Made by a program: the position numbers and the translations under genes
Shown: piece by piece, positions 34,319 to 42,593 of the stretch
Layout: every line of letters begins with the position of its first letter
How positions within the stretch are numbered: the first letter of the stretch is position 1
From: Deferribacter abyssi
Lineage (GTDB): Bacteria > Chrysiogenota > Deferribacteres > Deferribacterales > Deferribacteraceae
Length of the DNA: 64,000 bases
Direction of reading: 5' to 3'
Assembly (NCBI RefSeq): GCF_049472655.1
Contig: NZ_JAQNCS010000008.1
Coordinates: forward strand, 44,941 to 108,940
Notes under the pieces: generated by a model
What the model was told of the DNA's origin: nothing
The model's database searches: none
What the model saw: the letters and a program-made list of their open reading frames with translations, nothing else

Positions 34319-34916
34319 AATGAAACTGCTTCTACATCAATGTTGTGCTCCCTGTTCAATATATCCTTTGAAAATTTTAAAAAATAATCATTTTGAAATA
34401 TATGGTTTTTTTTATAATCCAAATATTCATCCCGTAGAAGAATTTTACAAAAGACTCGAAAATGTTTGGTATTTTAACAGTATCGAAGGAATTAAAACTA
34501 TAGTAGATGAAACATATGGATTAAAAGAGTTTGCGCAAAATGTAGTATATAGAGAATCAAAAAGATGCAATTACTGTTATTATATGAGAATTGAAAAGAC
34601 TGTTAAAATAGCTAAAAATGGTAATTTCGACGCATTTACCACCACACTTTTATACAGTAAATATCAAAATCACCAACTGATTATAGATATCTGTGAAAAT
34701 TTATCTTATAAATATAAAATAGATTTTTTTTACTATGACTTTAGAGAAGGATGGAATGAAGGAATCGAAAAATCTAAAGAATTAAAACTTTACAGACAAC
34801 AGTATTGTGGATGTATCTACAGTGAAGAAGAAAGGTATAAAAAACAACTCTCTAGAAGATTTAATAAATTAAAAGAAATACAATCAAGTGAGGTGAACAA
34901 TGAACCCATTAAGTGA
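34311..34916 (+). CDS. queH: QueH epoxyqueuosine reductase
   Basis: QueH reduces epoxyqueuosine to queuosine in tRNA, as the non-cobalamin alternative to QueG. The 201-residue protein has the diagnostic cysteines: LHQCCAPCS (residues 8-16), RCNYCYYMR (about 84-92) and QQYCGCIYSEEER (about 163-175), which bind an Fe-S cluster and metal. The ATG at 34311 has AAGGAT before it and overlaps the slipin stop. It implies that queuosine modification is made or salvaged in this organism. No other queuosine genes are in the window. Confidence 0.95.
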   Translation: MNKMKLLLHQCCAPCSIYPLKILKNNHFEIYGFFYNPNIHPVEEFYKRLENVWYFNSIEGIKTIVDETYGLKEFAQNVVYRESKRCNYCYYMRIEKTVKIAKNGNFDAFTTTLLYSKYQNHQLIIDICENLSYKYKIDFFYYDFREGWNEGIEKSKELKLYRQQYCGCIYSEEERYKKQLSRRFNKLKEIQSSEVNNEPIK

Positions 34917-35133
34917 GCTTGGTAAAAGCTTGCTAATTTTTGGTATTATTTTTATAATAATTGGTATTATTCTTATTTTTTCCAACAAAATACCAGGATT
35001 TTTTAACCTTGGAAGATTACCAGGTGATATTTATTACAAAAAAGGTAATTTTACATTTTACTTTCCAATTGTTACTTCAATAATAATTAGTGTTATCTTA
35101 ACATTAATTTTAAATATCTTTTTCAGAAAATAG
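34900..35133 (+). CDS. DUF2905 small membrane protein
   Basis: A 77-residue protein with two membrane helices (LLIFGIIFIIIGIILIF and YFPIVTSIIISVILTLILNIFF) joined by the conserved loop GRLPGDIYYKKGNFTFYFP. That G-R-L-P-G-D segment is the DUF2905 mark. GAGGTG lies 5-10 bases before the ATG, and the gene overlaps queH by 17 bases. Function is not known. It ends the slipin-queH-DUF2905 operon. Confidence 0.9.
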   Translation: MNPLSELGKSLLIFGIIFIIIGIILIFSNKIPGFFNLGRLPGDIYYKKGNFTFYFPIVTSIIISVILTLILNIFFRK

Positions 35134-35135
35134 AC

Positions 35136-35170
35136 ACAAAAAAACCCGGCATCACATAAGTGATACCGGG
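35136..35170 (-). terminator. Rho-independent terminator of cspA
   Basis: CCCGGCATCAC at 35145-35155 pairs with GTGATACCGGG at 35160-35170 (one mismatch, 4-base loop). On the minus strand the stem is followed by seven T (35138-35144 as A on the plus strand). It lies 28 bases past the cspA stop. It may also stop the convergent plus-strand operon, but lacks a T run on that side. Confidence 0.88.
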
Positions 35171-35197
35171 TGTAATACTCAACCTACCTTATGTTGC

Positions 35198-35401
35198 TTA
35201 TATTTTTACAACATTGGAGGCCTGTGGACCTTTAGGCCCTTCAACGATGTCAAACTGAACTTGATCACCTTCTTTAAGGCTTTTAAACCCGTCCATTTTA
35301 ATAGCTGTGAAATGGACAAACACATCGTTACCTTCGGAGCTGGTAATAAAACCATACCCCTTAGAGTCGTTAAACCACTTAACTGTTCCTGTCTTACTCA
35401 T
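35198..35401 (-). CDS. cspA: Cold shock protein (CspA family)
   Basis: A 67-residue single cold-shock domain that binds single-stranded nucleic acid and melts RNA structure. It has both RNA-binding motifs, KGYGFIT (RNP1) and VFVHFTA (RNP2), with KWFNDSKGYG at the front. Length is typical. TGAGGTG lies upstream of the ATG. It has its own promoter and terminator and so is a single-gene unit. Confidence 0.97.
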   Translation of the reverse strand: MSKTGTVKWFNDSKGYGFITSSEGNDVFVHFTAIKMDGFKSLKEGDQVQFDIVEGPKGPQASNVVKI

Positions 35402-35447
35402 AAACTCACCTCAAAAATTTGTTACAGAGCATAGCGCTCATGTATGT

Positions 35448-35476
35448 AGACTAGCAGGTTAAGGATAGTAAGTCAA
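35448..35476 (-). promoter_or_regulatory. Sigma-70 promoter of cspA
   Basis: On the minus strand, TTGACT (35476-35471) and TAGTCT (35453-35448) are 17 bases apart, and a TG lies one base before the -10 element (extended -10). Transcription should start about 40 bases before the ATG. The -10 is weak but the -35, spacing and extension are good. Confidence 0.6.
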
Positions 35477-35501
35477 ATATTATTTTAGTTTTTGTAAAAA
35501 A

Positions 35502-35574
35502 AGCTGGTAGCCGGACTTGAACCGGCGACCTACGGATTACGAATCCGTTGCTCTACCGACTGAGCTATACCAGC
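35502..35574 (-). tRNA. tRNA-Thr (anticodon CGT)
   Basis: The 73-base gene folds fully by hand: acceptor stem GCTGGTA/TACCAGC, D arm GCTC/GAGC, anticodon stem ACGGA/TCCGT with loop TTCGTAA, and T arm GCCGG/CCGGC with TTCAAGT. The anticodon CGT (35539-35541) reads the Thr codon ACG. CCA is not encoded. A T-rich stretch follows the 3' end. Confidence 0.97.
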
Positions 35575-35585
35575 AACTTTTTTAT

Positions 35586-35614
35586 TATATAATTGACTCA
35601 ACTTTTCTTGACAA
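35586..35614 (-). promoter_or_regulatory. Possible promoter of the tRNA-Thr gene
   Basis: On the minus strand TTGTCA (35614-35609) is followed after 17 bases by TATATA (35591-35586), or after 19 by TATAAT. It lies just after the rnr stop and 11 bases before the tRNA. The tRNA could also be read from the rnr transcript. Confidence 0.4.
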
Positions 35615-35619
35615 GTCAT

Positions 35620-37695
35620 TTATTCGGCCAAAATAAAATCAACTTCAAGATAATCAAAATTGACTTTATCAACTTTTACTTTAACAAAATCTCCTACTCT
35701 GTATTTCCTACCAGACACTTTACCAAAAATTGTATTTGTATCTATATCAACAACATAATAATCATTATCCAAAGAAGAAATATGTATAAACCCTGTTAAT
35801 AAAAGCTTTTCAATAAAAACAAAAAAACCGTTTGAAGAAATACGATTTATAAAAGCATCAAAAACTTTATCCCTATTTTCAAGTAAAAATTTAAGTTTTT
35901 TATACTGATGAATCTCTCTTTCAGCACTTTCAGCATTTTGCTCCATTTTAGAGCAATGCTCAGCTGCCTTATTTAAATATTCCTTATTTAGTTTGTAATC
36001 ATATTTAAATAACAACGTTTTTAAAATTCTATGAACAAGCAAATCAGGATACCTTCTGATAGGGCTTGTAAAATGAGTATATGACTCAGATGCTAATCCA
36101 AAATGTCCTATATTATCTATAGAATAAACAGCTTTCTGCATTGTCCTAACGAGCATAGAACCTAGCACATATCCATATTTTGACTCATTTACCATTCCTG
36201 CAATCTTTTGAACTGATTCTGGAGTTATTTCATCAGGAGTCAACACATCAACACCAAAAAAGTGACACATTTTAATAAACTCTTTTATCTTTTTAGCATC
36301 TGGATAATCATGCACTCTAAACACTGAAACATCAACATGTTTTTCCAAATATTCAGCAACAACTTCGTTAGCTTCTATCATAAAGTTTTCTATGATTCTG
36401 TGAGAAAATTTGCGTTCAAAAGGAATAATATCTATCAAATCACCATCATCATCAAATACAAAAGTGGCTTCAGGTAAATCAAAATCTATCATTCCTATTC
36501 TTTTTCTTTTTCTTATCAATTTATCTGTCAATTCTTTGCTAACTTCCACAAGATACTTTAACTTTTTATCATCGGTCTCTTCTTTTCCTTCAATTAAATC
36601 ATTTACATAATCATAAGTTAATCTATAATTACTTTTAATAACAGACTGATAAAATGACGTTTTTTTCCTATTCCCTTCACTATCATATTCAATTTTTACA
36701 GTCATAGTAAGACGCTTTACATTAGGCATTAATGAACACTGTTCATTAGAAAGTTTTTCTGGCAACATTGGTATCGCAAATTCAGGGAAATAAACACTTG
36801 TGCCTCTATTGTAAGCTTCTTTATCAATATTTGTCCCAGGCCTTACATAATGAGCTACATCAGCAATATGAACATAAAGGATATAACCATCATCTATCTT
36901 CTCAATCGATATCGCATCGTCAAAATCTCTAGCATCTTCACCATCAATTGTAACAGTAAAAAGCTTTGTAAAATCTGTGCGCTCTCCTGCATTTTTAAAA
37001 TAAAAATCTGCCGTTTCTTTCACCTCTCTTTTAACACTTTTAGGAAAACTTATATGTAAATCATATTTAGCCAATACTATTTTATTCTCAATCCCTTTAT
37101 CATACAAATTCCCAAGTACTTTCTTGATTTTACCTTCGGGATTCTTACCTTTATCTGGATACTTTATTATCTCACAAATTACTACATCATCATCTTTCAA
37201 TTTCTTGGCGTATTTATTTGGGATATAAATATCATAAAAAAACTTCTTTTCATAAGGTATCACATATGCAAAATATTTAGATTTTTCAATTCTACCAACA
37301 ACTCTTTTAAATCCTCTCTCGATAACTTTAACTACATGAGCCTCTTTTTTTCCCCTAAATTCTATTATTTTTGCAGTAACTTTATCTCCATGAACTGCAC
37401 CATTAAGTTTCTTAGGTGGAATAAACACATCTTCAAGCTCTTTATCCTCTGGTAATAAAAAAGCATAACCATCAGGATGACCATCAATTGTTCCAATTAT
37501 AAGGTCTAATACCTCACAAGGAGCATATTTGCCATTTTTAAATTTGATTATTTTACCTTCTATTATAAGGGTTCTAAGTATCTTCCGTAAAACTTTTTTC
37601 TCTACCCCTGCCATATATAAGATTTGATTAAAATTGAGAGGTTTTGCAGATTTTTTCAAAATTTCAATTATTTCATTTTTAATTATCTCATTCAA
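35620..37695 (-). CDS. rnr: Ribonuclease R
   Basis: RNase R is a 3'-5' exoribonuclease that digests structured RNA. The 691-residue protein has an N-terminal helix-turn-helix, cold-shock domains (about 65-220), the RNB domain with catalytic Asp residues in GEDARDFDDAISIEK, TSVYFPEFAIPMLPEKLSN and HFTSPIRRYPDL, and a C-terminal S1 domain. It lacks the long basic tail of the E. coli enzyme, so it is at the short end of the family. It overlaps the regulator gene upstream by 8 bases. Confidence 0.95.
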   Translation of the reverse strand: MNEIIKNEIIEILKKSAKPLNFNQILYMAGVEKKVLRKILRTLIIEGKIIKFKNGKYAPCEVLDLIIGTIDGHPDGYAFLLPEDKELEDVFIPPKKLNGAVHGDKVTAKIIEFRGKKEAHVVKVIERGFKRVVGRIEKSKYFAYVIPYEKKFFYDIYIPNKYAKKLKDDDVVICEIIKYPDKGKNPEGKIKKVLGNLYDKGIENKIVLAKYDLHISFPKSVKREVKETADFYFKNAGERTDFTKLFTVTIDGEDARDFDDAISIEKIDDGYILYVHIADVAHYVRPGTNIDKEAYNRGTSVYFPEFAIPMLPEKLSNEQCSLMPNVKRLTMTVKIEYDSEGNRKKTSFYQSVIKSNYRLTYDYVNDLIEGKEETDDKKLKYLVEVSKELTDKLIRKRKRIGMIDFDLPEATFVFDDDGDLIDIIPFERKFSHRIIENFMIEANEVVAEYLEKHVDVSVFRVHDYPDAKKIKEFIKMCHFFGVDVLTPDEITPESVQKIAGMVNESKYGYVLGSMLVRTMQKAVYSIDNIGHFGLASESYTHFTSPIRRYPDLLVHRILKTLLFKYDYKLNKEYLNKAAEHCSKMEQNAESAEREIHQYKKLKFLLENRDKVFDAFINRISSNGFFVFIEKLLLTGFIHISSLDNDYYVVDIDTNTIFGKVSGRKYRVGDFVKVKVDKVNFDYLEVDFILAE

Positions 37696-39079
37696 TTCCG
37701 TAATCCTTAATTTTTTTTCTTAAAGTATTTCTATTAATACCCAATAATTGCGCTGCAGCTGATTTATTATTACCTGTTTTTTCAAGAGCTGCTTCTATAA
37801 GTGGCCTTTCAACTATTTTAACATATTCTTCATAAACAGTATGTCCATTTATTCTATCTTCACCTGATATAAGTTTCATAGCTAATTCATATAGCTCTTT
37901 TTTTATAGAGTTACCAGAGAATGAATTTTTTAATAAAATTTTCTCAGGCATATCAGATATATCAATAACATCCCCACCTGCCTGAACAATCATATGCTGT
38001 ATAACGTTTTCAAGCTCTCTTATATTACCAGGCCAGTGATAAGCAATCAGTTTTTCTAAAGCTCTATTACTAACACTTAATTGCCTATTTTTGATATATT
38101 CATATTTTTGAAGAAAATAACTGACAAGTATAGGTATATCCTCTTTTCTCTCCCTCAGAGGTGGCAACTCTATATTTATCACATTTAATCTATAATATAA
38201 ATCCTCTCTAAATTTCCCTTTTTCTATCAATTCATCAAGGTTTTTATTTGTAGCAGCAATAACCCTTACATCTAACTTTATAGGTTTGTTTGAGCCAAGT
38301 CTTGTAATCTCTCTTTCTTGCAAAACTCTTAAAAGTTTAACCTGTAAATTCATATCCATCTCAGAAATTTCATCTAAAAATATTGTGCCATGATTAGCTT
38401 CTTCAAATTTTCCAGCTTTGTCATTATTTGCTCCAGTAAAAGCACCTTTTACATGTCCAAAAAGCTCGCTTTCGATCAATTCCTGAGGTATAGCAGCCAT
38501 GTTTATGGCAACAAACGGTTTATTTGCACGAATACTCCTTTTATGTATCAATCTTGCTATCACCTCTTTACCTGTCCCCGTCTCTCCAGTAATTAAAATA
38601 TTGATATTCGAGGTAGACACTTTCCCTATCAGCTTATATATCTCTAGCATCTTTTTAGATTTTGATTGATAATCATACTCCACAGAAGGATAAGTTATGT
38701 CACATTTTTGAAAATTTAGCGTATTTATAATCTTTTCCTTTAACTCATCTAGTTCAAAGGGCTTTGAAATAAAATCAACAGCTCCAGCTTTCATTGACTC
38801 TATAACCGATGTACTCGAGTCTTGAGCAGTAATCACAATAAATTTCGTATCATATTTATCTTTCCATCTTTCAATTAAATTTAAACCATGTTCATTTTCA
38901 AGGAATAAATCAATCAAACAAACATCAATATTAGTATCATTCATAAATCGTTCTGCTTGCAATGAGTCTCTTGCACAAAATACATTAAAATCATCTTGTA
39001 AAGACTCATTTAATAACCATAAAATATGCTCTTCATCATCAATAATTAAAATATTACCTATCTTATCCAAATTAATCAC
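37688..39079 (-). CDS. NtrC-family sigma-54 response regulator
   Basis: A 463-residue activator of sigma-54 promoters. The receiver domain at 1-125 has IIDDEEH and IDLFLENEHG; the AAA+ domain has Walker A GETGTGKEVIARL, the sigma-54-contacting GAFTGA loop (GHVKGAFTGANND), and Walker B TIFLDEISEM; the C-terminus has a Fis-type helix-turn-helix (NKSAAAQLLGINRNTLRKKI). It follows the NtrB-like kinase by 108 bases, so that kinase is the likely partner. Target genes are not known, and no sigma-54 promoter was recognised in the window. Confidence 0.95.
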   Translation of the reverse strand: MINLDKIGNILIIDDEEHILWLLNESLQDDFNVFCARDSLQAERFMNDTNIDVCLIDLFLENEHGLNLIERWKDKYDTKFIVITAQDSSTSVIESMKAGAVDFISKPFELDELKEKIINTLNFQKCDITYPSVEYDYQSKSKKMLEIYKLIGKVSTSNINILITGETGTGKEVIARLIHKRSIRANKPFVAINMAAIPQELIESELFGHVKGAFTGANNDKAGKFEEANHGTIFLDEISEMDMNLQVKLLRVLQEREITRLGSNKPIKLDVRVIAATNKNLDELIEKGKFREDLYYRLNVINIELPPLRERKEDIPILVSYFLQKYEYIKNRQLSVSNRALEKLIAYHWPGNIRELENVIQHMIVQAGGDVIDISDMPEKILLKNSFSGNSIKKELYELAMKLISGEDRINGHTVYEEYVKIVERPLIEAALEKTGNNKSAAAQLLGINRNTLRKKIKDYGIE

Positions 39080-39187
39080 CCAATAATCTCATCATATATA
39101 AAATTAATCGTCATAAATAATATATAAATCTAATATATCATTCCTAATTAGTAAAAAAATTCAGGTTAAAAAAGCACTATTTTTAAA

Positions 39188-40114
39188 CTATGCTATATAA
39201 GGTAAATATATATTAAAAACTGTACCCTTTCCCAATTCACTAGATACTTCAATCTTACCTTTATGAGCTGTAATTATTTCTTTTGCTATTGAAAGTCCTA
39301 ATCCCATACCCTTATTTTTTGTAGTATAAAAAGGTTTAAAAATATTGTCTAACACCTGCGGCTCCATTCCACCAGCTGAATCGATTATAATAATTTTTAC
39401 CATAGGATACAACTTGTTTTTTACAGAATCCTGAAATTTTATAGTAGGATCAATATGGATAAGCAAAACAATATCTCCCTTTTTCTGAGCCTCACAACAA
39501 TTTTTTACAATATTCTGTAGTGCAACATATATTTTTTGATAATCAAAGTAAAATTCTGACACTGAAGGATCAATTTCTACTTTAAAATTTATATCTGCAA
39601 AAAGCATTGACATTGAATCAATAAGCTTCTTTATAAGTTCATTCATATTATTTTTAGAAAAATCTACATTTAAATCAGAAAATACTCTTAAATTTTGTAC
39701 AAATTCATGGAGTCTTAAACACTCTCTCTTTATCACTTCAGCACATTTTATAACAAAATCATCATTACTTTTTTTCATCATTAATTGAATTGTTCCGTCA
39801 ATAATTGTAAGAGGGTTTTTAAGTTCATGTTGCAAAAGCCCCATGTCAAAAAAAACACTAATATCAAGATAATCTAAAGGTAAAAAAAACACAGAAAAAA
39901 CATTACCAGAACAATGGGCTTTATATGTGTAATAACTATTTTGTATAGCAATCAATTTTTTATTTTCTTTTATTTTATTAAGCAGGAAATTACCAACGTC
40001 TTTTACTCCAGATAAAGACAATTTGTTTAAAATTTGTTCACCATCATTATTAAAATCAATAATACTTCCCTCTTTATTTATTTTAATGTAAGGAAACAAA
40101 TCTACAACATTCAT
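39188..40114 (-). CDS. NtrB-like sensor histidine kinase
   Basis: A 308-residue soluble kinase. A short PAS-like domain covers residues 1-85. The HisKA site is H96 (LLQHELKNPLTIIDG). The ATPase domain has NIVKNCCEAQKKGD, IDSAGGMEP, FKPFYTTKNKGMGLGLSIA and the end GTVFNIYLP. There is no membrane segment, so it senses a cytoplasmic cue. It starts four bases after the PBP1a gene and precedes the NtrC-like regulator. Location in a cell-wall/repair operon hints at envelope or stress input, but this is weak. Confidence 0.93.
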   Translation of the reverse strand: MNVVDLFPYIKINKEGSIIDFNNDGEQILNKLSLSGVKDVGNFLLNKIKENKKLIAIQNSYYTYKAHCSGNVFSVFFLPLDYLDISVFFDMGLLQHELKNPLTIIDGTIQLMMKKSNDDFVIKCAEVIKRECLRLHEFVQNLRVFSDLNVDFSKNNMNELIKKLIDSMSMLFADINFKVEIDPSVSEFYFDYQKIYVALQNIVKNCCEAQKKGDIVLLIHIDPTIKFQDSVKNKLYPMVKIIIIDSAGGMEPQVLDNIFKPFYTTKNKGMGLGLSIAKEIITAHKGKIEVSSELGKGTVFNIYLPYIA

Positions 40115-40117
40115 CGA

Positions 40118-42355
40118 TTATTGTATTTCTATGAAATCTTTAGAACTATTATCAAAAAATGGTTCAAAAGAAAACTCAGTAGAATAACTATCAGTAATTT
40201 TGTGAGTATTTAAATCTACCTTATAATATGTAACATCAATAGACACTGGGAACTCCTTAAATGGTAAAAAATCTACAATTGATTTTGTAAAAGATACAAA
40301 GGCTGGTAGAGCTGCTCTTGAACCAGTCTCGAGTCTTCCAATAGGTTTAAAATTATCAAAACCTGTCCAGACTCCAGTTATAATATTTGGCATAACACCT
40401 ATAAACCATGCATCTCGATATTCATTTGTTGTTCCTGTTTTTCCACCAATTATACGAGGAATAACTTTTGCTCTCCTTCCTGTACCATTTTCTACAACAT
40501 TTATTAAAATATCCGACATGATATGTGCTGTAGATGGTTCTAATACCTTAACTTTGTCTGGAGGAAATTCTTCCACTAAAACTCCACTATTACTGTCAAC
40601 TATCATCTTAACAAAATAAGGTTGAGCTCTTAATCCAAGGTTAGCAAAAGTAGAATAAGCATACACCATTTCCATGAGTGAAATCGAACCAGAACCGATA
40701 CTAATAGATAAATCATTCTCTAATGGAGAAGTTATTCCAAACTTTTTTGCATAAGCTTTTATAGTCTTTACACCTAATCTTTCCGCAAGTTTAATTGTCA
40801 CTACATTTCTAGAGTGTGTTAAAGCATCTTTTAAAGATGTATAGCCATAAAATTCTTCCTCAAAATTTTCAGGTTTCCAGTAACCCTTATTCTTCCCCTT
40901 ACTCAAAATAACAGGAGCATCATAAATTAAAGTGTTAATATTATATCCATTTTCAATTGCAGCAGAATAAACAATTGGTTTAAAAAGACTCCCCACTTGC
41001 CTTTTAGCCTGAATTACTCTATTAAACATACTTCTATTATAAGAAAAGCCACCAACCATAGCATAAATTGCACCATTTTCAGGTGAAATAGAAAGCAATG
41101 CACCTTCTGTCTTAGGAAGCTGAGTGAGGTAAAATCTGTTTTTAGACCTCTTTACCAAAATAACATCATTTTCTCTTAAAATTTTTCTAAAATCATCCAA
41201 ATATCTCAAGTTAGAGCCAAAAGGTTTTGCCCATTTGTTATATTTGAGATTTAATACTTCATTATTACCGTCAACATCCAATAAAACTTTGAATCTGTCT
41301 ACTTTTTTAACTACAGCAAAATCAAAACCAAGCTCATTTATAAAATGATAAGTCTTCTTTAATTTTTTATAATCTATATCTGTTAAATTCCCTAAAGGCC
41401 CAAAATAACCTTGCCTTTTAGAAAGATTCAGAAGATTTTGTCGAACAGATTTTTCAGCAGCTAGTTGGAAATCCAAATTTAATGTTGTAAATACCTTATA
41501 ACCTTTATCTTTTATATCTAACCCATACTTCTTCTTGATATACTGAATAACAAAATCCACAAAGTATTCCGCATGTTTTATCATCCTTGGTGGTTTTTGT
41601 ACAATTTTTATAGGTTTTTCAGAAAACTCTTTATATTGCAGTTCGTTTATGTAGCCTTCTTCAAACATCCTATACAAAACATGATTTCTTCGCTTCAATG
41701 CTTTATCAGGATTAATATGAGGTGCATAAAGACCTGGAGCTTTTGGTAAGCCTGCGATAAGAGCTGCTTCATCAATATTCAACTCATTGACATGTTTATT
41801 AAAATAAACCCTTGCCGCTGCCTCAACACCATAAGCACCTCTTCCAAAATACACCTGATTCAAATACATCTCTAAAATTTTATCTTTTGTCAGATAATTA
41901 TCTAATTTATAAGCAAGAATAGCTTCTTTTACCTTTCTTTTCAATTTTCTTTCTGGTGTTAGATAAAGGACCTTCACAAGCTGCTGAGTTAAAGTAGATC
42001 CACCTTCTACAATCCTACCAGCACGAATGTTCTTAATAAAAGCTCTCACTATACCTAAAAAATCCACCCCGCCATGTTCATAAAATCTGCTATCTTCTAC
42101 TGCTATAACAGCATTTTTTAAATATTCAGGTACAACTGATAGTGGAACCGGATATCTACGTTCTGTACCAATTTCAGCTATAGTTCTGTTTTTAATATCA
42201 AGAATTATACTAGGCTGTTTATAATTAAAGCTTTTAAGCTCTTTTATGGATGGTAACTCACTATTGAGCTTGTAAATATATACAAAAAATACCGATGTTA
42301 CTAAAAATACAAATATTAAAAGTGCTAAAAAAGCGTATTTAAAAAATTTCTTCAT
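40118..42355 (-). CDS. mrcA: Penicillin-binding protein 1A
   Basis: A bifunctional peptidoglycan synthase of 745 residues. A membrane anchor (residues 7-28) is followed by the GT51 glycosyltransferase domain (VEDSRFYEHGGVD, GGSTLTQQLVK, MYLNQVYFGRGAYGVEAAA), an OB-like insertion and the transpeptidase domain with SxxK in VGSLFKPI, SRN and GKTGTTNEYRDAW. The class A layout is complete. It overlaps the small upstream gene by 17 bases. Confidence 0.95.
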   Translation of the reverse strand: MKKFFKYAFLALLIFVFLVTSVFFVYIYKLNSELPSIKELKSFNYKQPSIILDIKNRTIAEIGTERRYPVPLSVVPEYLKNAVIAVEDSRFYEHGGVDFLGIVRAFIKNIRAGRIVEGGSTLTQQLVKVLYLTPERKLKRKVKEAILAYKLDNYLTKDKILEMYLNQVYFGRGAYGVEAAARVYFNKHVNELNIDEAALIAGLPKAPGLYAPHINPDKALKRRNHVLYRMFEEGYINELQYKEFSEKPIKIVQKPPRMIKHAEYFVDFVIQYIKKKYGLDIKDKGYKVFTTLNLDFQLAAEKSVRQNLLNLSKRQGYFGPLGNLTDIDYKKLKKTYHFINELGFDFAVVKKVDRFKVLLDVDGNNEVLNLKYNKWAKPFGSNLRYLDDFRKILRENDVILVKRSKNRFYLTQLPKTEGALLSISPENGAIYAMVGGFSYNRSMFNRVIQAKRQVGSLFKPIVYSAAIENGYNINTLIYDAPVILSKGKNKGYWKPENFEEEFYGYTSLKDALTHSRNVVTIKLAERLGVKTIKAYAKKFGITSPLENDLSISIGSGSISLMEMVYAYSTFANLGLRAQPYFVKMIVDSNSGVLVEEFPPDKVKVLEPSTAHIMSDILINVVENGTGRRAKVIPRIIGGKTGTTNEYRDAWFIGVMPNIITGVWTGFDNFKPIGRLETGSRAALPAFVSFTKSIVDFLPFKEFPVSIDVTYYKVDLNTHKITDSYSTEFSFEPFFDNSSKDFIEIQ

Positions 42356-42539
42356 AACTTTCCACTGTAAAGATTCTACCTTCTTTCGTCGACACTATAT
42401 TAATATCTTTTTGCAATACTCTTTTATTATAGTTATCATTCACAATAGCTGTAAACACTCTATTTCTAACATCAAATGAAATCTCTTTTACATCCTGCAA
42501 CCCGGCAAGATATCCCAAGATAGCATCAGGACACCCCAT
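42339..42539 (-). CDS. Small HMA-like protein, possibly the remnant of a longer gene
   Basis: A 66-residue reading frame after ATG at 42539 (MGCPDAILGYLAGLQDVKEISFD). The pattern of GC-x-x-A-I near the front, then L-x-x-V-K-x-I-x-F-D and TAIVND, resembles a heavy-metal-associated domain, though the second Cys is missing. Just upstream in the same frame lies KKIKFTVDGMGIKGGFL, cut off by TGA at 42540-42542. A GTG start overlapping the uvrB stop would reach this stretch only if the run of eight A had seven. So the gene may be broken, or translation starts at 42539 with a poor GGTGG site. It overlaps mrcA by 17 bases. Confidence 0.5.
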   Translation of the reverse strand: MGCPDAILGYLAGLQDVKEISFDVRNRVFTAIVNDNYNKRVLQKDINIVSTKEGRIFTVESYEEIF

Positions 42540-42593
42540 TCAAAGAAAACCACCTTTTATACCCATTCCATCAACAGTAAATTTAATTTTTTT

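Noticed and set aside
42540..42542. TGA as selenocysteine codon in the small HMA-like gene
   Set aside because: No convincing bacterial SECIS hairpin follows at the proper distance (only a 5-bp TCCTG/CAGGA stem with a long loop), no in-frame start lies upstream, and the formate dehydrogenase in the window uses Cys.
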